A stretch of DNA of 34,174 nucleotides, taken from contig VBKO01000050.1 in assembly GCA_005888115.1 (NCBI GenBank), forward strand, positions 1-34,174, given 5' to 3'. The position numbers were made by a program, and so were the translations under genes. The notes beneath the pieces are model-generated. The model was not told where the DNA came from, made no database searches, and saw only the letters and a list, made by a program, of their open reading frames with translations. The DNA is from Deltaproteobacteria bacterium (GTDB taxonomy: Bacteria > Myxococcota > Myxococcia > Myxococcales > 40CM-4-68-19). This document shows positions 17,526 to 27,648 of this stretch, piece by piece. Positions within the stretch are counted from its first letter, which is position 1, and every line of letters starts with the position of its first letter.

Positions 17526-17680
17526 AGGCGGCTCACGCGGACAGAGGCCCAGAACGCGCTGTCCGCCGGGATGCCCTGCAGCCCTTCGGCGATCTCTTCG
17601 AAACGCTCACGCGCTTCGTCGCGCACCGCCCTCGGCGCCGCCCGCAGTGCTGGCTCAACCATGATGACGCGGTGGCCCAA
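17441..17680 (-). CDS. RelE/ParE-like small protein A
   Basis: 79 aa from TTG at 17680, chosen because GGAGGT lies 6 bases upstream; ATG at 17662 (73 aa) is the alternative but has no ribosome site. It has two N-terminal helices (PRAVRDEARERFEEIAEGLQ) and then LCLVVRGWSFFYTLEDETLRVIEVRAE, the beta-rich half expected for the RelE/ParE fold. It is a tandem paralogue of the next gene, matching around FWASV/FWVSM and the C-terminal strand. No antitoxin-like gene flanks the pair, so toxin activity is not shown. Catalytic residues are not conserved well enough to predict RNase function. Confidence 0.55.
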   Translation of the reverse strand: MGHRVIMVEPALRAAPRAVRDEARERFEEIAEGLQGIPADSAFWASVRVSRLCLVVRGWSFFYTLEDETLRVIEVRAEQ

Positions 17681-17897
17681 GGCATTACCTCCGATGCGAC
17701 GCCTCAAGGTTCAGCAGTGGCCGCCCGCGCCCGCAAGGATTGACAGGCGCTCCAGCCGTCCGTCGGTGCTTCGTCGGGATGACCGGCGGCACGGGTCCTC
17801 ACCGCCCGACTCCTCCCCGGACGTGGCGGCGCTCGCAAACACGGAGCACGGCCGGCCAGGACGGCCCCGACCGGCGTGAAGCGGCCCCCGGCGATGC

Positions 17898-18560
17898 TCA
17901 AGCGGACGGCGTCCGGAGCTGCTCGACGTACCGGTCGATGCGGTCCCGGAACTGGTCGTCGGCGTCGAGGAATTGCACGCCGATCCCGGGGACGATTCCC
18001 TGCTGCTCCGCCTCGTCCTCCGTCACGCGGTGCATGACGAGTCCGCTCGTCGTCGCCGATGAGCCTCCGTCCGGCAGCTCGAGCTGCACGGTGATCACCT
18101 CGTCCAGCGGGGGAGGCGTGCGGGTCTGGATGAACATGCCGCCGCGGCTGATGTTCTGCGCGTGCTCGCGGACGACCTCGCGCGCGGTGCGGAACCGGAC
18201 CGTGAACTGCGTGTGGAAGCGCTGGAACCCGCGCGCATCTCGCAGCTCGCGCGCCTTGCGCGCCTTCTCCACCACCAGCGCGGCGATGCGCTCGCGGGCC
18301 GCGACGTCGATGGCCGTGAACTGCACCCAGAAGCCCGCCGGCACGGGGCGGTCGTGCGTCGAAGCCGCGACCACCCCCACCGCTACTTCGGGCTTCGAAT
18401 TGCCGGGGAGATAAAGCGCCATCGAGACGCGGGCGCCCACGCTCGGAGGGACCAGGGAACGCACCGCGATGCCTTCGCCGGACAAGCCACGCGAGGTCGT
18501 CTGGATGGCGGCGCCCTCCGAGACGTACCGCACCGGGAAGACCATCGGCGCTGCTTCCAC
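17898..18560 (-). CDS. Tandem PilZ-domain protein (c-di-GMP receptor-like)
   Basis: 220 aa from GTG at 18560, chosen because AAGGAGGGGG stands a few bases upstream; the frame stays open for 136 more codons but that stretch is low-complexity Arg/Pro and not protein-like. The first domain (about 9-95) has a GLSGEGIAVRS core without an RxxxR arm. The second (about 115-205) has RGFQR, then NISRGGMFIQTRTPPPLDE, matching the RxxxR...(D/N)xSxxG c-di-GMP-binding signature. This resembles the PilZ paralogue family expanded in Myxococcus xanthus (TIGR02266). It probably transmits c-di-GMP signals to motility or surface polysaccharide; the target is not visible. A diguanylate cyclase with intact sites is at 6392-7891. 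Confidence 0.87.
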   Translation of the reverse strand: MEAAPMVFPVRYVSEGAAIQTTSRGLSGEGIAVRSLVPPSVGARVSMALYLPGNSKPEVAVGVVAASTHDRPVPAGFWVQFTAIDVAARERIAALVVEKARKARELRDARGFQRFHTQFTVRFRTAREVVREHAQNISRGGMFIQTRTPPPLDEVITVQLELPDGGSSATTSGLVMHRVTEDEAEQQGIVPGIGVQFLDADDQFRDRIDRYVEQLRTPSA

Positions 18561-18955
18561 CGTTCCCCCTCCTTTGCTTGCCCCTCTCGATTCATACGGG
18601 AAGCCCGAGCCCCCTGCCGCATTCTGGCACGGACGGGAGATCTGGCGGGCTCCGTGCATGTGTGCTCCAAGCCTGCACCGGCCGGCGCCCGGCGGGCTGG
18701 AGGTCCGGCCCGGGGGCAACGCGGCGTCGCGCCGGTGCTGGCGATCTGCGAGTCGTTTCGCGCTCGAAGGCGACCGGCTCGAAATCGAGCCCGCGGGGGC
18801 CAAGAACCTGGCCACCCGAGCGCACCGGAGCGCACGCAGATCGCGCAGCCGCCGGTCCGATGTCCGAGACTGTTGTGCGGCGTGGGGGCACGGGCGGCGC
18901 CGGCCGGGCGCGCGGCACCCACAGCGATGTCGGACCCGCGTGCTAGACCGCCCAC
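18561..18955. other. 395-base divergent intergenic region
   Basis: Lies between the starts of the PilZ gene (-) and recJ (+). Frames are open here on both strands, but the predicted proteins are Arg/Pro/Ala-rich and show no domain or ribosome site. It should hold the promoters for both genes; a -10-like TATGAAT reads toward PilZ near 18592-18598, without a clear -35. Nothing else was recognised. Confidence 0.4.
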
Positions 18956-20755
18956 ATGCGCTGGTCACCGGGAGAGGCGGCGACGGCCGCCGGAGCCGAG
19001 CAGGGCAGTCGTCTGGCGGCCGAGCTGGGGCTCTTGCCGGCCATGGGGCGAGCGCTGTGGGCGCGGGGGGTGCGCGACGCAGAGGCGGCGCACCGATTCC
19101 TCGAGCCCCGCCTCGAGGAGCTCCCCGACCCGTTCGGGCTCAAGGGCATCGACGCGGCCGTCGCGCGCGTCCAGCGCGCTCTCGAGACGCGCGAGGCCGT
19201 GTGCGTGTATGGCGATTACGACGTGGACGGCGTCACCAGCACGGCGCTGCTCGTGTCCGTGTTGCGCAAGCTCGCCGCCTGCGCTCCGGGCGGCGGCGCT
19301 CCGGCGCGCATCGACTACTACGTGCCGAACCGGCTGATCGAAGGATACGGGCTGAACCTCGCGGCCATGAAGCGGCTGGCGACGCGAGGGACGCGGCTCG
19401 TGGTGAGCGCCGACTGCGGCGTGACCGCCGTGGCGGAGATCGACGGCGCGGCGCAGCTCGGACTGGACGTCGTGGTCATCGACCACCACACGTCGGCGCA
19501 GACGGCGGAGGCGCTCCCGCGCGCGGTCGCCATCTTGAACCCGCACCAGCCCGGTTGCGCCTTCCCTGGGCGCGAGCTGGCCGCGGTGGGCGTGGCGTTC
19601 CACCTGCTGCTCGCGCTGCGCAGGCGGCTGCGCGAGGCGGGGTGGTTCGTGGGCCGGCAGGAGCCGAACCTGCGCGAGCAGCTCGACCTGGTCGCGCTCG
19701 GCACCATCGCCGACGTGGTGCCGCTCACCGGACCCAATCGCGTGCTGGTCCATTTCGGCCTGCGCGAGCTTGCGCGGAGCGCTCGCCCTGGCGTCCTCGC
19801 GCTCAAGTCCGTCGCGCAGATGGCGGGCGAAGTTTCCTGTAGTGACGTGGGCTTCAAGCTCGGGCCGCGCCTGAACGCCGCCGGACGCCTGGCCGACGCG
19901 TCCGTCGGCGTCCGGCTGCTCTTGTCGGAGGACCTGGCGGAAGCGCGCGGTCTCGCCGAGCAGCTCGACCGTGCCAACGCCGAGCGCCAGGAGCTGCAAG
20001 CGCGCATCGCGGACGAGGCGGTCCACAAGGCAGCGGAGCTGGGCGACCGCCGAGCGCTGGTCGTGTCCTCGGCGGGCTGGCACGTCGGCGTGGTGGGCAT
20101 CGTCGCGAGCCGGCTGGTCGAACGGTTCCACAGGCCCGCGCTGGTGTTGTGCGAGGACGAAGGCGGAACATCCAAGGGATCGGGGCGCAGCATCGAAGGT
20201 TTCCATCTCTACGACGCGCTGGCCAGCTGCGCCGCGCACCTCACCCGGTTCGGCGGCCACCGCCACGCCGCGGGCGTCACGCTGCGCACCTCGGCTGTGG
20301 CGCAGCTCGCGGAAGCGCTGGAACGCGTTGCGCGGGAGCGGCTCGCTCCCGACCAGCTCGAGCCGCGGCTGCGGATCGACTCGACGGTGCGGGCGGACGA
20401 GATCGACCTCGGTCTCGCCGCGCAACTCCGCCGGCTGGCCCCCTTCGGAGCGGGAAACCCCGAGCCCGTCTTCGCCTGCGAAGAGATGGAGGCGTTGGAG
20501 GTGCGCACGCTCCCCGACCGGCGCGCCGGCGGACCGGGGCATCTCAAGCTGCGGCTCGCGGCGCCGGCGGCGCCCGGATGGTCGCCGCGCGTGTCCGACG
20601 CCCCCGCTGGAGCGCCGCTCGACGCCATCGCGTTCGGCATGGGCGGGTCGCCCATCGCGCGCGGCGCCCGCGTGCGGGCCGCATTCCAGATCGGCCTGGA
20701 CAGCTACTTCGGGGCGGACCGGGTGCAACTGAAGCTGAAGGACGTCACGACCTGA
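18956..20755 (+). CDS. recJ: Single-stranded-DNA-specific exonuclease RecJ
   Basis: 599 aa, ATG at 18956. A DHH-family 5'-3' ssDNA exonuclease of RecF-pathway recombination and repair. Motif I VYGDYDVDGVTST (Asp87, Asp89, Asp91), motif III VVVIDHHTS (Asp176-His177-His178), the LVALGTIADVVPL motif IV region, LGPRLNAAGRL and the DHHA1 motif RFGGHRHAAGVTL are all present, so the two-Mn2+ active site looks intact. The C-terminal OB-like region (RLAPFGAGNPEPVF onward) completes the usual architecture, with length typical of RecJ. It is monocistronic, ending before the convergent YHS gene. Confidence 0.96.
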   Translation: MRWSPGEAATAAGAEQGSRLAAELGLLPAMGRALWARGVRDAEAAHRFLEPRLEELPDPFGLKGIDAAVARVQRALETREAVCVYGDYDVDGVTSTALLVSVLRKLAACAPGGGAPARIDYYVPNRLIEGYGLNLAAMKRLATRGTRLVVSADCGVTAVAEIDGAAQLGLDVVVIDHHTSAQTAEALPRAVAILNPHQPGCAFPGRELAAVGVAFHLLLALRRRLREAGWFVGRQEPNLREQLDLVALGTIADVVPLTGPNRVLVHFGLRELARSARPGVLALKSVAQMAGEVSCSDVGFKLGPRLNAAGRLADASVGVRLLLSEDLAEARGLAEQLDRANAERQELQARIADEAVHKAAELGDRRALVVSSAGWHVGVVGIVASRLVERFHRPALVLCEDEGGTSKGSGRSIEGFHLYDALASCAAHLTRFGGHRHAAGVTLRTSAVAQLAEALERVARERLAPDQLEPRLRIDSTVRADEIDLGLAAQLRRLAPFGAGNPEPVFACEEMEALEVRTLPDRRAGGPGHLKLRLAAPAAPGWSPRVSDAPAGAPLDAIAFGMGGSPIARGARVRAAFQIGLDSYFGADRVQLKLKDVTT

Positions 20756-20813
20756 GGCGAACTCGCCGACCGGGTCAGCGATCCGCAGCTACTGCTGATC
20801 GAAGGGACTACAA

Positions 20814-20891
20814 GATTGCCGCGGAGACTCGGAGGGCGCGGAGGTGGTTCTTTGAAAGCAATCTCCGCGCGCTCCGCGCCTCCGCGGTGAT
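20814..20891. repeat. Dispersed palindromic element, copy 3
   Basis: 78-bp copy: left arm ATTGCCGCGGAGACTCGGAG from 20814 (diverged from ATCACC in other copies), centre with TTCTTTGAAAGCAA, right arm CTCCGCGCCTCCGCGGTGAT ending 20891. It is preceded by ACTACAAG as in copy 2 and followed by CTTTTCGTCAGG, which copies 4 and 5 share in part. It lies between convergent genes (recJ stop 20755, YHS stop 20984). Confidence 0.85.
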
Positions 20892-20983
20892 CTTTTCGTC
20901 AGGATCGCGGGCGAAGCGAACGAAGCGGCGCGGCCCGCAGCCGGGCGGACCGCGCCGCTTGCACGGTCCCGCGCCGCCGCGCT

Positions 20984-21220
20984 TCACGCGAGGCCCCACC
21001 TGACCTTGCCTTGCGTGAACAGCGCGCCGGCCCGGGCGGCCTCCTGCATCCGGATCCGTTCGGCCGCGCGCTCGAATTCGTGCTTGCACTTGTCCGAACA
21101 GAAGAAGTAGCGCCGCTTCTTGTACTCGCTGCTCGGCACGCCTTCGCCGCTCTCGACACGCACGCCGCAGATCGGGTCGTACGCCTTCCCCGGCACCTTG
21201 TTCCCCTCACCCGAATTCAC
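20984..21220 (-). CDS. YHS/TRASH-type metal-binding domain protein
   Basis: 78 aa, GTG at 21220. The segment YDPICGVRVESGEGVPSSEY then RRYFFCSDKCKHEFE is the YHS pattern: a D-P-x-C-G-x-x-V turn, then C-x3-C, the thiol ligands that bind copper, zinc or iron-sulfur-bound partners in this family. The C-terminal tail (AAERIRMQEAARAGALFTQ) is helical. Its start codon overlaps the stop of the upstream small gene as GTGA, which supports translation of both. The metal cannot be told from the sequence. Confidence 0.8.
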   Translation of the reverse strand: MNSGEGNKVPGKAYDPICGVRVESGEGVPSSEYKKRRYFFCSDKCKHEFERAAERIRMQEAARAGALFTQGKVRWGLA

Positions 21221-21561
21221 CGACGCCCCCCGTCCTCGCCCGTGTTCGATTCTGCAACCGCGGCGCCGCGCCGCCCGGGCTTCCGGGCGCGGTGCGCCAT
21301 CGGCTTCCTCCCGTGGGTACGCGCCTTCCCACCCCCGGTCGCCGTCCGTTCCTGGCTGGACGGCGCCCGGACGACACGGGGGGCCTGCCCGGCGCGTCCC
21401 GGCGTTGCGCGCGTATCGAAGATTTGCGCCGGGCGCGTACGCGCCGCCACCTGGGGGGCATTCTCTTCCTGGGCGCGCAAGTGGGCTTGCGCGCGCAGCA
21501 GCAGACCGGCGCCGAGGAGCAGCGCACAGGTCGTCTGCGCAGAGAGAAAGAGCCGTCCCAT
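21217..21561 (-). CDS. Small N-terminally anchored hypothetical protein
   Basis: 114 aa, ATG at 21561. The N-terminus MGRLFLSAQTTCALLLGAGL followed by LLRAQAHLRAQEENAP looks like a signal peptide or anchor. The remainder is a basic, Arg/Ala/Pro-rich, probably disordered tail with no motif. It overlaps the YHS gene by GTGA and the third codon position is GC-rich as in neighbours, so it may be co-translated. No clear Shine-Dalgarno precedes the ATG and no family is known, so this is a moderate-to-weak call. Confidence 0.4.
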   Translation of the reverse strand: MGRLFLSAQTTCALLLGAGLLLRAQAHLRAQEENAPQVAARTRPAQIFDTRATPGRAGQAPRVVRAPSSQERTATGGGKARTHGRKPMAHRARKPGRRGAAVAESNTGEDGGRR

Positions 21562-21692
21562 GCACGCGCGAGGTGCAACGGGGACGCCAAAGCGCCCACC
21601 GCGGCCGCTCGCCCGCCCGCCCGGACGCCTCGCAAGGGGCGGCGAATCGTGCTACCGAACGCCCCGCACCGCACCCCGGAGGAGACTGGAAC

Positions 21693-23534
<1,842 letters not shown>

Positions 23535-23536
23535 GG

Positions 23537-23616
23537 ATCACCGCGGAGACGCGGAGGTCGCGGAGGCGTCTGTTCAGAAAAAAAGATCTCCGCGCCCTCC
23601 GCGGCTCCGCGGTGAT
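23537..23616. repeat. Dispersed palindromic element, copy 4
   Basis: 80-bp copy starting 2 bases after the aspS stop. Left arm ATCACCGCGGAGACGCGGAG (23537-), centre CAGAAAAAAAGAT, right arm ending CTCCGCGGCTCCGCGGTGAT at 23616, followed by CTCTTTGTCAGG. It lies between convergent aspS and the hydrolase gene, a position fitting a bidirectional terminator. Confidence 0.87.
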
Positions 23617-23623
23617 CTCTTTG

Positions 23624-24496
23624 TCAGGCGGCGGCTTGGGAGGAGGCTTGGGAGAGGAGCCAGGAGCGGGCGTCCGACCAGAGAGTGTCGCGGAAGCGGC
23701 GCTGGAAGAAGCCAAAATGGCCGATGGAGCGGGCCCCGACCGAGGTGGGCTCGACGTAGAGCAGCTCGCGCGATGCCGCCGGATAGAAGGCGAGCATCGC
23801 CTGCACGGCAGCGCGCGGCGCGTACGGATCGTCCGCCATCGCAAGCGCGCGCAGCGACCCGGTGAAGCGGGCATACCCGCGGGCGCCGTCCTTTCGTCGC
23901 GCATAGCTCAGCACGTAGTCGGGATCGCGTCCCCAGCTGGCCCACTCGAGCGCCACGCAGGGCGGCACGTCGTCGCCGCCCCCGGTGAGGCTTCGCAGCG
24001 GCAGGTATCCGAGCGCGTGCGTCAGCGCCGGGAAGAGGACCTTCCAGTAGAAGAGCATCCGCAGCCGGCCCGCGCCGCGCCAGTTGCCCCAGTAGCCGCT
24101 CTGCGCACCCACCGCGAGCACTGCGCGCACCTGGTTCGGCTCCGGCACCAGCCCGAAGAGCTGCCCGCCCGCGCTGTGTCCGACGAGCAGAAGAGGAATG
24201 CCGGGATGCCGATCGCGCAGGAAGCGGAGCGCCCCGGCCAGATCCTGCTCGCCCCAGGCGTGCATCGTGGCGTCCGATTCGCGCACGGACCCGCGCAGCG
24301 ACCCGCCGATGCCGCGGTAGTCGAATCGCAACGTGGCCAGGCCACCCTCGGCCAGGTACTCCGCGAACGCTCCGTAGAACGCGCGCGGCACGCCCATCGC
24401 CGACCCGATCACCACCGCCCCATGGACGGTTCCCTGCGGTTCGCTCAGGGTGCCGGCGAGCGGCAGGTGGTCCAACGCCGGAAAGATGACGTCCAC
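23624..24496 (-). CDS. Alpha/beta hydrolase (COG4757-like)
   Basis: 290 aa, GTG at 24496 with AGGGGAGG just upstream. Strand-helix order of an alpha/beta hydrolase: oxyanion region GAVVIGSAMGVPRAFYGAFA, then RFDYRGIGGS, nucleophile elbow GHSAGGQ (Ser108), and a C-terminal IGHFGFF supplying the catalytic His; the Asp is not certain. The pattern matches predicted serine hydrolases of COG4757, whose substrates are unknown. No signal peptide. It is convergent with aspS and divergent from the glp operon, with palindromic copies on both sides (23537, 24544). Confidence 0.87.
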   Translation of the reverse strand: MDVIFPALDHLPLAGTLSEPQGTVHGAVVIGSAMGVPRAFYGAFAEYLAEGGLATLRFDYRGIGGSLRGSVRESDATMHAWGEQDLAGALRFLRDRHPGIPLLLVGHSAGGQLFGLVPEPNQVRAVLAVGAQSGYWGNWRGAGRLRMLFYWKVLFPALTHALGYLPLRSLTGGGDDVPPCVALEWASWGRDPDYVLSYARRKDGARGYARFTGSLRALAMADDPYAPRAAVQAMLAFYPAASRELLYVEPTSVGARSIGHFGFFQRRFRDTLWSDARSWLLSQASSQAAA

Positions 24497-24543
24497 GCCT
24501 CCCTTGTAACCCGCCGACCGTCGCCGCGTGTGGGGACGAAGAG

Positions 24544-24624
24544 ATCACCGCGGAGACGCGAAGGGCTCGGAGATTTCCTTTTCAGAACGCCACTCTCCGC
24601 GAGCGTCCGCGGCTCCACGGTGAT
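24544..24624. repeat. Dispersed palindromic element, copy 5
   Basis: 81-bp, most diverged copy: ATCACCGCGGAGACGCGAAG from 24544, T-rich centre with TTTCCTTTTCAGAA, right arm CCGCGGCTCCACGGTGAT ending 24624, followed by CCCTTCGTCCGG. It sits between divergent genes (hydrolase start 24496, glpA start 24698), in the likely promoter region of the seven-gene operon. Confidence 0.82.
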
Positions 24625-24697
24625 CCCTTCGTCCGGGAATGCCGCAGCGCGACAAGAACTTCTTGCGCCTACCCGGGGTGCCTGCGAGGATCCATCC

Positions 24698-26365
24698 GTG
24701 CGCAGCTATGACCTGCTCGTCATCGGTGGCGGGGTGAACGGCACGGGCATCGCCCGCGATGCCGCGATGCGCGGGCTGCGGACGATGCTCGTCGAGAAGA
24801 AGGATTTCGCGGCGGGTTCTTCCGGCGCGAACAGCGGGATGATCCACGGCGGCATCCGCTATCTCATGTCGGACCCGCAGGTGACGCGCCTCGCCTGCCT
24901 GGACAGCGGCTACATCCAGCGCATCGCCCCGCACCTCTTGTTCCGCATCCCGTTCCTCTATCCGGTGTTGCTGGCGCGCCCCGGGGAACCGACGCTCGTG
25001 GACCGCGCCTTCCTCTACGGAGCGGAGTGCTACTTCGAGGCGTATGACCGGTACCAGCCCCTCAAGAACGGGAAGGCGCACACGCGGCTGACCGACGCCG
25101 AGCTGCACGAGCTGGAGCCCGGGATCGTCCCGGGGACGCTGGGCGCCGTCACGATGGACGAGTACGGGATCGACCCGTTCCGCCTCTGCACGCTGAACGC
25201 GCGCAGCGCCGCGGCGTACGGCGCCACCGTGCGGAACCACACCCAGGTCACGCGCTTCTTGCGCGAGGGCCCCGCGGTGGTCGGCGCCGAGCTCAAGGAC
25301 TTGCCCACCGGCCGTCTGGAGGAGGTGCGCGCCCGCTGCGTGTTCAATGCCGGCGGGCCATGGGCGCCGAAGATCGCCGCGCTCGCTGGCGTGGAGGTGA
25401 AGATCCGGCCGGGAAAGGGCGTGCACGTCACCCTCGATCGGCGGCTCTCCAACTACGGGATCATCTGCAAGGCGGTCGACGGACGGGACGTGTTCGTCAT
25501 GCCGCACGAGGACTCGTCGATCGTGGGGACCACCGACGACGACTTCTACGGCGACCCGGACGACCTATACGTCACGTCCGACGAGGTCGAGTACCTGCTG
25601 CAGGCGGTCGAGCACACCTTCCCGGCGGTGCGGCAGGCGCGCGTGCTGCGCGCCTGGGCCGGCGTCCGGCCGACGCTGTACGCGTACGGGCCGCTCGAGG
25701 ACGCGCTCTCGCGCGACCACGCCATCCACGACCACGAGAAGGACGGCGCGCCGGGGTTCTTCACCATCGTCGGCGGCAAACTGGCCAGCTTCCGCGCCAT
25801 GGCGCAGGAGGCGGTGGACGCGGTGGCGCGCAAGCTGGGCAACTCCCAGTCCTGCGCAACCCACCAGGTCGCGCTACCGGGCGGCGAGGCGCCGCCGCCC
25901 CCGGCGGAAGAGCTCTCGCGCAAGCACGCCGTCCCCGCGTTCGCCGCGGCGCGGCTCTCGTACCGCCACGGGGCGGAGGCGGAGCGCGTGCTGCGGGCGG
26001 CGGACGACGAGCCGGAGCTGCGCGCGGTGGCCTGCTCGTGCGAGGGAGTCACCTTCGCGGAGCTGGCCTTCTCGCTGCGCGAGGAGTTCGCCGAGTCGCT
26101 CGCCGACCTGCGCCGCCGCTGCCGGCTCGCCATGGGCGTGTGCCAGGGGACCCGGTGCGCCGGGCCGGCCGCCGCGCTGCTCGCCGACGAGCGGCAGCTC
26201 TCCTCCGACGCGGCGCTGGCCGACTTGACCGCATTGCTCGACGAGCGCTGGAAGGGGAACCGCGCCGTCCTCGCGGGAGAAGGGCTGGCCCAGGCCGAGT
26301 TGGTGCAAGGGACCTACTACACGACCGGCGGCCTGCGTCGCGGCGGAGGCAGGCCGTGGCGCTGA
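24698..26365 (+). CDS. glpA: Anaerobic-type glycerol-3-phosphate dehydrogenase subunit A
   Basis: 555 aa, GTG at 24698. FAD-dependent oxidation of sn-glycerol-3-phosphate to DHAP. FAD Rossmann loop LLVIGGGVNGTGIARDAAMR, the GlpA/GlpD signature SSGANSGMIHGGIRYL, then EYGIDPFRLC and a second FAD block VGGKLASFRAM. The C-terminal bacterioferredoxin-associated ferredoxin (BFD) segment has Cys446, Cys448, Cys482 and Cys487, a [2Fe-2S] site that separates GlpA from the shorter GlpD. It forms the catalytic core with GlpB and GlpC, donating electrons to menaquinone. It overlaps glpB by 10 bases and heads a seven-gene overlapping operon. Confidence 0.93.
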   Translation: MRSYDLLVIGGGVNGTGIARDAAMRGLRTMLVEKKDFAAGSSGANSGMIHGGIRYLMSDPQVTRLACLDSGYIQRIAPHLLFRIPFLYPVLLARPGEPTLVDRAFLYGAECYFEAYDRYQPLKNGKAHTRLTDAELHELEPGIVPGTLGAVTMDEYGIDPFRLCTLNARSAAAYGATVRNHTQVTRFLREGPAVVGAELKDLPTGRLEEVRARCVFNAGGPWAPKIAALAGVEVKIRPGKGVHVTLDRRLSNYGIICKAVDGRDVFVMPHEDSSIVGTTDDDFYGDPDDLYVTSDEVEYLLQAVEHTFPAVRQARVLRAWAGVRPTLYAYGPLEDALSRDHAIHDHEKDGAPGFFTIVGGKLASFRAMAQEAVDAVARKLGNSQSCATHQVALPGGEAPPPPAEELSRKHAVPAFAAARLSYRHGAEAERVLRAADDEPELRAVACSCEGVTFAELAFSLREEFAESLADLRRRCRLAMGVCQGTRCAGPAAALLADERQLSSDAALADLTALLDERWKGNRAVLAGEGLAQAELVQGTYYTTGGLRRGGGRPWR

Positions 26366-27648
26366 GCGCCGACGTGGTGGTCGTGGGAGGTGGCCTCGCG
26401 GGCGCCTGCGCCGCGCTGGCGGCGCGCGAGGCGGGCGCCGAGGTGCTGCTGATCGCGCGGTCGCCGGGCGCGACGGCCATGTCCAGCGGAGCGATCGACT
26501 TCGCCGCCGCGGACGACGATGCGCCGATCGGCGAGGCGGCGCGCAGGCTCGCGCGGAACGCCCCCGGCCATCCCTATGCCCTGCTCGGCGACGCGCTGGT
26601 GCCGGCGATTGACGACGCCCTGGCGCTGCTCGAGCGGCACCTCGCCGCGCTGGGGATGCAGGGCGCGCGCTCCGCGGCGGACCGCAACCTGTGGCTCGCG
26701 ACTCCGTTGGGGCGCGCCAAGCCAGCGGCTCTCGCGCAGGGAGCCATCGCGGCGGGCGACCTGCGGAACCTCGCCGCGCGGGAAGGGCGCCTCGGCGTGG
26801 TGGCGCTGGCGGGCGCGCAGGCGATCGAGGCGCGCCTCCTGGCGCACGGGCTCGCTCCGCTCCTGGCCCCGCTCTGCGAGGCGGTCGTGGTCGCGCCCGA
26901 CTTCTACCGGCAGCGCGCCGACGCGCTCCGGACGCTGCCGGAGATCGCCCACGATCTGGACTCCCCCGGCCGACGCGCCGCGCTGGGTGCCTCCCTGGCC
27001 CGCGCTGCCGCGCAGGCGCACGTCACGCACCTGCTCCTTCCCACCGTGGGGCTTCAAGACCCGCTCGCCGCTCGCGCCGACCTCGAGCGCGCCGCCGGCG
27101 TCGTCGTCTTCGAGTTGCTCGGCGCTCCGCCGAGCGTCCCGGGCCTGCGGTTGCAGCGCGCGCTCGCCACCGCGCTCGAGAAGGCGGGCGTTCGATCGAT
27201 CTCGGCGATCGCCGAGCGCAGCTCCGACGGCCAGGTGCAGATCGTCCGGGGAGTCGAGTGCGAGCCGGTGCGCGCCGGGGCGGTGGTGCTGGCCAGCGGG
27301 CGCTTCTTGGGCGGCGGAATCCGTTGCGAGGCCGACGGCCGGCTGCGCGAGACCGTCTTCGGTCTGCCGGCGCGCGCCGCCGGTCGCGAAGCGCTCGCGG
27401 CGCTCCCCAACGAGCGCCTCTTCGCCGAGCGCGCCGCCGGGCCGCACCCCGGGCTGGCCGCGGGAGTGGAAGCGGACTCCGAGCTGCGCGCCGGCGCGGC
27501 GTTCGTCTGCGGCGCGGTACTGGGAGGGTTCGACCCGGCGCGCGACGAGGGCGGCCTGGGCGTGTGCGCGGTGACCGGCGTGGTCGCCGGCCGCCGCGCC
27601 GCGCGCGAGGCGGGCACGGCTTCCGCCAGCGGGGCGGTGGGTCGGTGA
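26356..27648 (+). CDS. glpB: Glycerol-3-phosphate dehydrogenase subunit B
   Basis: 430 aa, GTG at 26356 overlapping glpA. A second flavoprotein subunit with N-terminal VVVVGGGLAGACAALAAREA, GAEVLLIARSPGATAMSSGAID and the family's C-terminal LASGRFLGGGIRCEADGRLR. GlpB binds FMN/FAD and passes electrons from GlpA to the iron-sulfur subunit at the membrane. Length is close to E. coli GlpB (419 aa). It overlaps the next gene by GTGA. No transmembrane segment; membrane attachment must come from the next subunit. Confidence 0.9.
   Translation: MALSADVVVVGGGLAGACAALAAREAGAEVLLIARSPGATAMSSGAIDFAAADDDAPIGEAARRLARNAPGHPYALLGDALVPAIDDALALLERHLAALGMQGARSAADRNLWLATPLGRAKPAALAQGAIAAGDLRNLAAREGRLGVVALAGAQAIEARLLAHGLAPLLAPLCEAVVVAPDFYRQRADALRTLPEIAHDLDSPGRRAALGASLARAAAQAHVTHLLLPTVGLQDPLAARADLERAAGVVVFELLGAPPSVPGLRLQRALATALEKAGVRSISAIAERSSDGQVQIVRGVECEPVRAGAVVLASGRFLGGGIRCEADGRLRETVFGLPARAAGREALAALPNERLFAERAAGPHPGLAAGVEADSELRAGAAFVCGAVLGGFDPARDEGGLGVCAVTGVVAGRRAAREAGTASASGAVGR

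Noticed and set aside
17704-17901. 65-aa - strand open frame after the PilZ gene
   Set aside because: It begins at TTG overlapping the PilZ stop, is Arg/Pro/Ala-rich, and has no Shine-Dalgarno or motif; the 17681-17897 stretch is best left as intergenic.
18620-18660. Possible sigma-54 promoter (TGGCACG near 18626)
   Set aside because: The GG/TGGCAC half is present, but the expected GC/TTGC element at the right spacing is not.
18578-18946. 122-aa + strand open frame between PilZ and recJ
   Set aside because: Composition is Arg/Gly/Pro-rich without a hydrophobic core, no ribosome site, no recognised domain; likely a chance open frame in GC-rich DNA.
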